Shown: in pieces, positions 14,156 through 16,769 of the stretch
Layout: every line of letters starts with the position of its first letter
Numbering within the stretch: position 1 is the first letter of the stretch
Source of the DNA: Fidelibacterota bacterium UBA6817
GTDB taxonomy: Bacteria; Fidelibacterota; Fidelibacteria; Fidelibacterales; Fidelibacteraceae
Reading direction: 5' to 3'
NCBI GenBank assembly: GCA_002452555.1
Contig: DKER01000136.1
Coordinates: 679 to 17,447, forward strand
Length of the DNA stretch: 16,769 nt
Notes under the pieces: model-generated
Database searches by the model: none
What the model was told of the DNA's origin: nothing
What the model saw: only the letters and a program-made list of their open reading frames with translations
Program-made: the position numbers and the translations under genes

Positions 14156-14527
14156 GGTTATATAGGATTGATAGAAAGTTTAAAAGGTCCATTTAATACC
14201 TTTATATGACATTTTAATTAATATTGTAAAAATATGATCAAGTTTTAATGAACAGCAAATTACATAAATCAGTATTTTAAAATGTCCTGCTTCAGCAATA
14301 TTCGCTGAGACAGGTCGGGATAACCTTCGACTTTGTTTTTTTAGGGAATATCTTTCTTCTGATTGAGAATCTTTTGATTTAAAAAAGACTTCTATTGCTG
14401 TGCTGTATAATCTTTTGTAAACAAAAAGATAGGTGTGAGATTTTAAATTTTCCAATTCCAACTCCCGAATTAATCCCTTTCAAATATATCTTACTTCGTA
14501 CTACTGTTCCCTAATACCCTTGTTTAC
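14156..14527. other. Gene-poor spacer between convergent genes
   Basis: This 372-nt AT-rich stretch separates the C45 gene from the YifB gene. Its only recognisable content is a minus-strand remnant of a four-helix-bundle gene, listed separately. A weak AAAGGT/ACCTTT hairpin at 14183-14203 has a 9-nt loop and no proper T-run, so I do not call a terminator. Confidence 0.7.
14180..14461 (-). pseudogene. Truncated four-helix-bundle (23S rRNA IVS-type) protein remnant
   Basis: The first ~58 residues of this frame (MELENLKSHTYLFVYKRLYS, then SEERYSLKKQSRRLSRPVSANIAEA) follow the conserved start of the four-helix-bundle protein family found in 23S rRNA intervening sequences and as free genes. In intact members this is roughly LKVYKKAFELA, then EERYSLTDQIRRSSRSVxANIAEA. 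The motif ANIAEA sits at about 14288-14305. After it, the expected third and fourth helices are replaced by unrelated hydrophobic sequence (KILIYVICCSLKLDH) to the stop. The gene is therefore truncated or frame-shifted rather than intact. It stands in the spacer between two convergent genes, consistent with insertion and decay. No ribosome binding site or neighbour supports present expression. Confidence 0.6.
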
Positions 14528-16063
14528 TCAAAATTCCATCGTTTTATCCAGTGTTCGATATTGTATGGCCTCACTAACGTGTTCCGGGAGAATCGTGTCC
14601 GATCCCGCAAGGTCAGCAATTGTAAGGGCAACTTTCTGAATTCTGCTGAAAGCTCTTGCACTAAGGCCAAGCTGAATACTGGCCTGTTCCAGGAGAATGT
14701 TGCACGGTTCATCCAACGGTGCGAATGTCCGTATCATTTGTGTGTTCATATGAGCATTGCAATGTACTTCAGGGTAATCAGCAAAACGGGCTGTTTGTTT
14801 TACACGGGCAGTCTGAACTCTTTTCCTGATTTCTTCGGATGATTCTCCATTTCTTTTGTTTTGTAATTCCTTAAATGATACAGCCGGAACGTCCACATGT
14901 ATGTCTATACGATCCATCAGAGGACAGGAAATCCGTCCCCGGTATGCTTGTATTTGCCCTTCGCTGCAGATACAGGAATGCCCCGGATCTGTACTGTAAC
15001 CGCAGGGACAGGGATTCATGGCAGAAATCAACATAAACTTTGCCGGGTATGTAAGACTGGTTAATGCCCTGCTGATAGTAACCTCTCCGTCTTCCAGCGG
15101 CTGGCGCATGACTTCCAGGACATTCTTTTTAAACTCTGGAAATTCATCAAGGAAGAGAACACCGTTGTGTGCAAGGCTGACTTCCCCCGGTTTGGGATAG
15201 CGCCCCCCGCCAACAAGAGCAGAATCGGATATGGTATGGTGCGGTGATCGGAAAGGGCGGGTGGCAAGGAGTCCGCAGCTTCCCGGCAGTAAGCCGGCTA
15301 TTGAATGGATCTTGGTTGTTTCGAGTGCTTCCTCAAGCGTTGGATCAGGCAGGATGGATGGAAACCGTTTCGCCAGCATGGATTTTCCAGAACCGGGCGG
15401 CCCGATCATAATAACATTATGGCCGCCGGCTGCTGCAATTTCCAAAGCCCTTTTGACATGCTCCTGTCCTTTAACTTCAGAGAAATCATGAGAATAAACC
15501 CTGTTCTCCATAAAAAGTGTCTTAATATTAACCGTTACAGGCTCTAATTCTGTTGTTCCGTTTAAAATAGCAATTGCTTCTGATAGGGTTGAAACGCCCC
15601 AAACTCTGGCTGTGGCAGGAATAGCAGCCTCTACGGCGTTTTCTTTGGGAACAATAATATCTGTTTTTAAAAAACGTTTCATACCCAATGCTATAGGAAG
15701 AGCACCTTTAACAGTCCGAACCTGACCGTCTAAGGCCAGTTCCCCGAGTATAATAAAGTCTTCCAGACGTTTAGGAGGGATAATTCCTTCACAGGCCAAG
15801 ATACCGGCAGCCAGAGGGAGATCAAATGAACTTCCCTCTTTTCTCAGATCTGCGGGAGCAAGGTTTTGTGTGATTTTTCCCCCGGGAAAAGTAAACCCTG
15901 AAGATTTGACGGCTGAAACAATTCGTGAAAAACTTTCTTTAACCGCACCTTCAGCCAAACCAACCATGATATGTCGTGGTGTACTGGGAATATGATGGGT
16001 CTCAATGGTGATCTGAAAAGCATTCACGCCTTCCAGCCCGGCTGAATAGACCTTTGATAACAT
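14528..16063 (-). CDS. YifB/ComM-family Mg-chelatase-like AAA+ ATPase
   Basis: The 511-residue protein has the standard ComM/YifB layout. An N-terminal Lon-like (ChlI) domain begins MLSKVYSAGLEGVNAFQITI and includes NLAPADLRKEGSSFDLPLA. The AAA+ module has Walker A GPPGSGKS (221-228), Walker B FLDE (Asp306-Glu307) and the Cys-rich MNPCPCGY with later CICSEGQI. The C-terminal Mg-chelatase domain has SARAFSRIQKVALTIADLAG. ComM is a hexameric helicase that promotes branch migration during natural transformation in Vibrio and Acinetobacter. YifB homologues are widespread, including in species not known to be competent, so a competence role is not proved. GAGGAG lies 5 nt before the ATG, and a possible Bacteroidota-like promoter precedes it. 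It is divergent from wecB. Confidence 0.95.
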   Translation of the reverse strand: MLSKVYSAGLEGVNAFQITIETHHIPSTPRHIMVGLAEGAVKESFSRIVSAVKSSGFTFPGGKITQNLAPADLRKEGSSFDLPLAAGILACEGIIPPKRLEDFIILGELALDGQVRTVKGALPIALGMKRFLKTDIIVPKENAVEAAIPATARVWGVSTLSEAIAILNGTTELEPVTVNIKTLFMENRVYSHDFSEVKGQEHVKRALEIAAAGGHNVIMIGPPGSGKSMLAKRFPSILPDPTLEEALETTKIHSIAGLLPGSCGLLATRPFRSPHHTISDSALVGGGRYPKPGEVSLAHNGVLFLDEFPEFKKNVLEVMRQPLEDGEVTISRALTSLTYPAKFMLISAMNPCPCGYSTDPGHSCICSEGQIQAYRGRISCPLMDRIDIHVDVPAVSFKELQNKRNGESSEEIRKRVQTARVKQTARFADYPEVHCNAHMNTQMIRTFAPLDEPCNILLEQASIQLGLSARAFSRIQKVALTIADLAGSDTILPEHVSEAIQYRTLDKTMEF

Positions 16064-16068
16064 ATAAA

Positions 16069-16074
16069 CTCCTC
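16069..16074 (-). promoter_or_regulatory. Ribosome binding site of the YifB-family gene
   Basis: GAGGAG on the minus strand ends 5 nt before the ATG at 16063, a strong canonical site. Confidence 0.7.
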
Positions 16075-16085
16075 ATGTATTTGTT

Positions 16086-16116
16086 CAAAAATAATATGGA
16101 TATGCAATGAAACAAA
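16086..16116 (-). promoter_or_regulatory. Candidate Bacteroidota-type promoter of the YifB-family gene
   Basis: Read on the minus strand, TTTG (16113-16116) is followed after exactly 19 nt by TATTTTTG (16086-16093). This fits the TTTG-N19/20-TAnnTTTG pattern known for the primary sigma factor of Bacteroidota. It would place transcription initiation close to 16080, leaving a short leader containing the GAGGAG site. The surrounding DNA is AT-rich, so chance matches are possible. Confidence 0.45.
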
Positions 16117-16205
16117 ATTAATATTATTATTACTATATTCATAAAACATGATAACAGGAATACCTCTTTTTATTTTAACAGGGAGTGGTTAGATTTTCGC
16201 CTGTT

Positions 16206-16212
16206 AAAGGAG
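16206..16212 (+). promoter_or_regulatory. Ribosome binding site of wecB
   Basis: AAAGGAG lies 5 nt before the ATG at 16218, fixing the start of wecB. Confidence 0.7.
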
Positions 16213-16217
16213 AATGT

Positions 16218-16769
16218 ATGAAAGAGTACAGATTAATACTTGTAGCGGGAGCCCGGCCGAACTTTATGAAAATTGCTCCTTTAATGCATGCCCTGAAAGA
16301 TCATGCTGTAATCCGACCTTATTTGGTTCATACCGGACAGCATTATGATGAAAAAATGTCGGATCTTTTTTTCAGACAATTGAATATTCCGGAACCGGAC
16401 ATCAATCTTGAGGTGGGATCTGCTTCTCATGCTGTTCAAACAGCCATGATTATGGAACGGTTTGAGAAAGTATGTCTGGATATTAAACCGCATATGGTCA
16501 TGGTAGTGGGAGATGTGAACAGCACAGCGGCATGTACTTTGGTAGCAGCAAAACTTCATATTTTATCCACCCATTACGAAGCAGGATTAAGAAGTCGTGA
16601 CCGCTCTATGCCGGAAGAGATTAATCGTTTGGTTACAGATGCCATATCGGATTACTTTTTTACAACATCCGTTGATGCTGATGAAAACCTTATCAATGAA
16701 GGAATTCCGCAGGAGAAAATATTCATGGTTGGAAATCTTATGATTGATTCTCTGACGGACAATCTTAAA
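16218..16769 (+). CDS. wecB: UDP-N-acetylglucosamine 2-epimerase, non-hydrolysing (3' end outside window)
   Basis: The frame stays open for all 184 codons to the end of the window. It begins MKEYRLILVAGARPNFMKIA, the N-terminal signature of non-hydrolysing UDP-GlcNAc 2-epimerases, which interconvert UDP-GlcNAc and UDP-ManNAc for surface polysaccharides. HTGQHYDEKMSDLFF (about 36-50), MVVGDVNSTAAC and EAGLRSRDRSMPEEINR, containing the catalytic acidic and basic residues, all match. The C-terminal half, with the UDP-binding part, is beyond the window. The ATG has the strong site AAAGGAG. With manC elsewhere in the window it points to nucleotide-sugar supply for cell-surface glycans, though the two genes are 10 kb apart and not in one operon. 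Confidence 0.95.
   Translation, partial: MKEYRLILVAGARPNFMKIAPLMHALKDHAVIRPYLVHTGQHYDEKMSDLFFRQLNIPEPDINLEVGSASHAVQTAMIMERFEKVCLDIKPHMVMVVGDVNSTAACTLVAAKLHILSTHYEAGLRSRDRSMPEEINRLVTDAISDYFFTTSVDADENLINEGIPQEKIFMVGNLMIDSLTDNLK

Noticed and set aside
16167..16197. Second Bacteroidota-like promoter (TTTT-N19-TAGATTTT) for wecB.
   Set aside because: Both boxes deviate in the key G, the region is AT-rich, and initiation would fall almost on the ribosome binding site.

Overview
The window is a dense stretch of ordinary bacterial chromosome, moderately AT-rich, with short intergenic gaps. It contains 12 complete recognisable protein genes, one complete short conserved gene of unknown function, two genes cut by the window edges (radA at the left, wecB at the right), one decayed gene and a striking microsatellite-like repeat block. 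I see no rRNA, tRNA, insertion sequence, prophage or CRISPR array. The organism is probably a member of the FCB superphylum (Bacteroidota/Ignavibacteria/Marinimicrobia-like). The evidence is an Ig-like-domain lipoprotein of the type common in that group, a possible promoter of Bacteroidota pattern (TTTG-N19-TATTTTTG) upstream of the YifB gene, and a four-helix-bundle (23S IVS family) remnant. Clear Shine-Dalgarno sequences and several TTG starts argue against a core Bacteroidia species. This placement is an inference.

Layout. Positions 1-2521 (+): end of radA, tgt (queuosine tRNA modification), then a SagB-type nitroreductase. Positions 2522-6319 (+): an upstream region with a hairpin and a possible 25-codon leader ORF that overlaps the sfsA start (ATGA), then sfsA, an Ig-like lipoprotein, a GDP-mannose pyrophosphorylase and an 84-residue conserved protein. 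These genes are overlapping or nearly abutting, so they look like one transcription unit. Positions 6316-6608: a block of 7-bp and then 8-bp tandem repeats that begins inside the stop codon of the last gene. Positions 6631-9614 (+): an ABC-F ATPase and a short-chain dehydrogenase. Positions 9792-10685 (+): an orphan membrane histidine kinase whose phosphoacceptor region is intact but whose ATP-binding motifs are badly eroded.

Positions 10720-12580 (-): a B12-binding-type radical SAM enzyme followed 4 nt later by a DUF4416 gene, convergent with the kinase. Positions 12677-14155 (+): yjbQ and a C45/acyltransferase-like Ntn hydrolase, 3 nt apart and divergent from the radical SAM operon. Positions 14156-14527: gene-poor spacer holding a truncated four-helix-bundle gene. 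Positions 14528-16063 (-): a YifB/ComM-type AAA ATPase. Positions 16218-16769 (+): wecB, UDP-GlcNAc 2-epimerase, running off the end.

Functional themes are DNA repair/recombination (radA, yifB/comM), tRNA modification (tgt), nucleotide-sugar supply for surface polysaccharide (manC, wecB) and several poorly understood enzymes. The items most worth a second look are the repeat block at 6316-6608, the kinase with a degenerate catalytic domain, the radical SAM-DUF4416 pair and the possible leader ORF before sfsA. I did not find a convincing new defence or mobile system.
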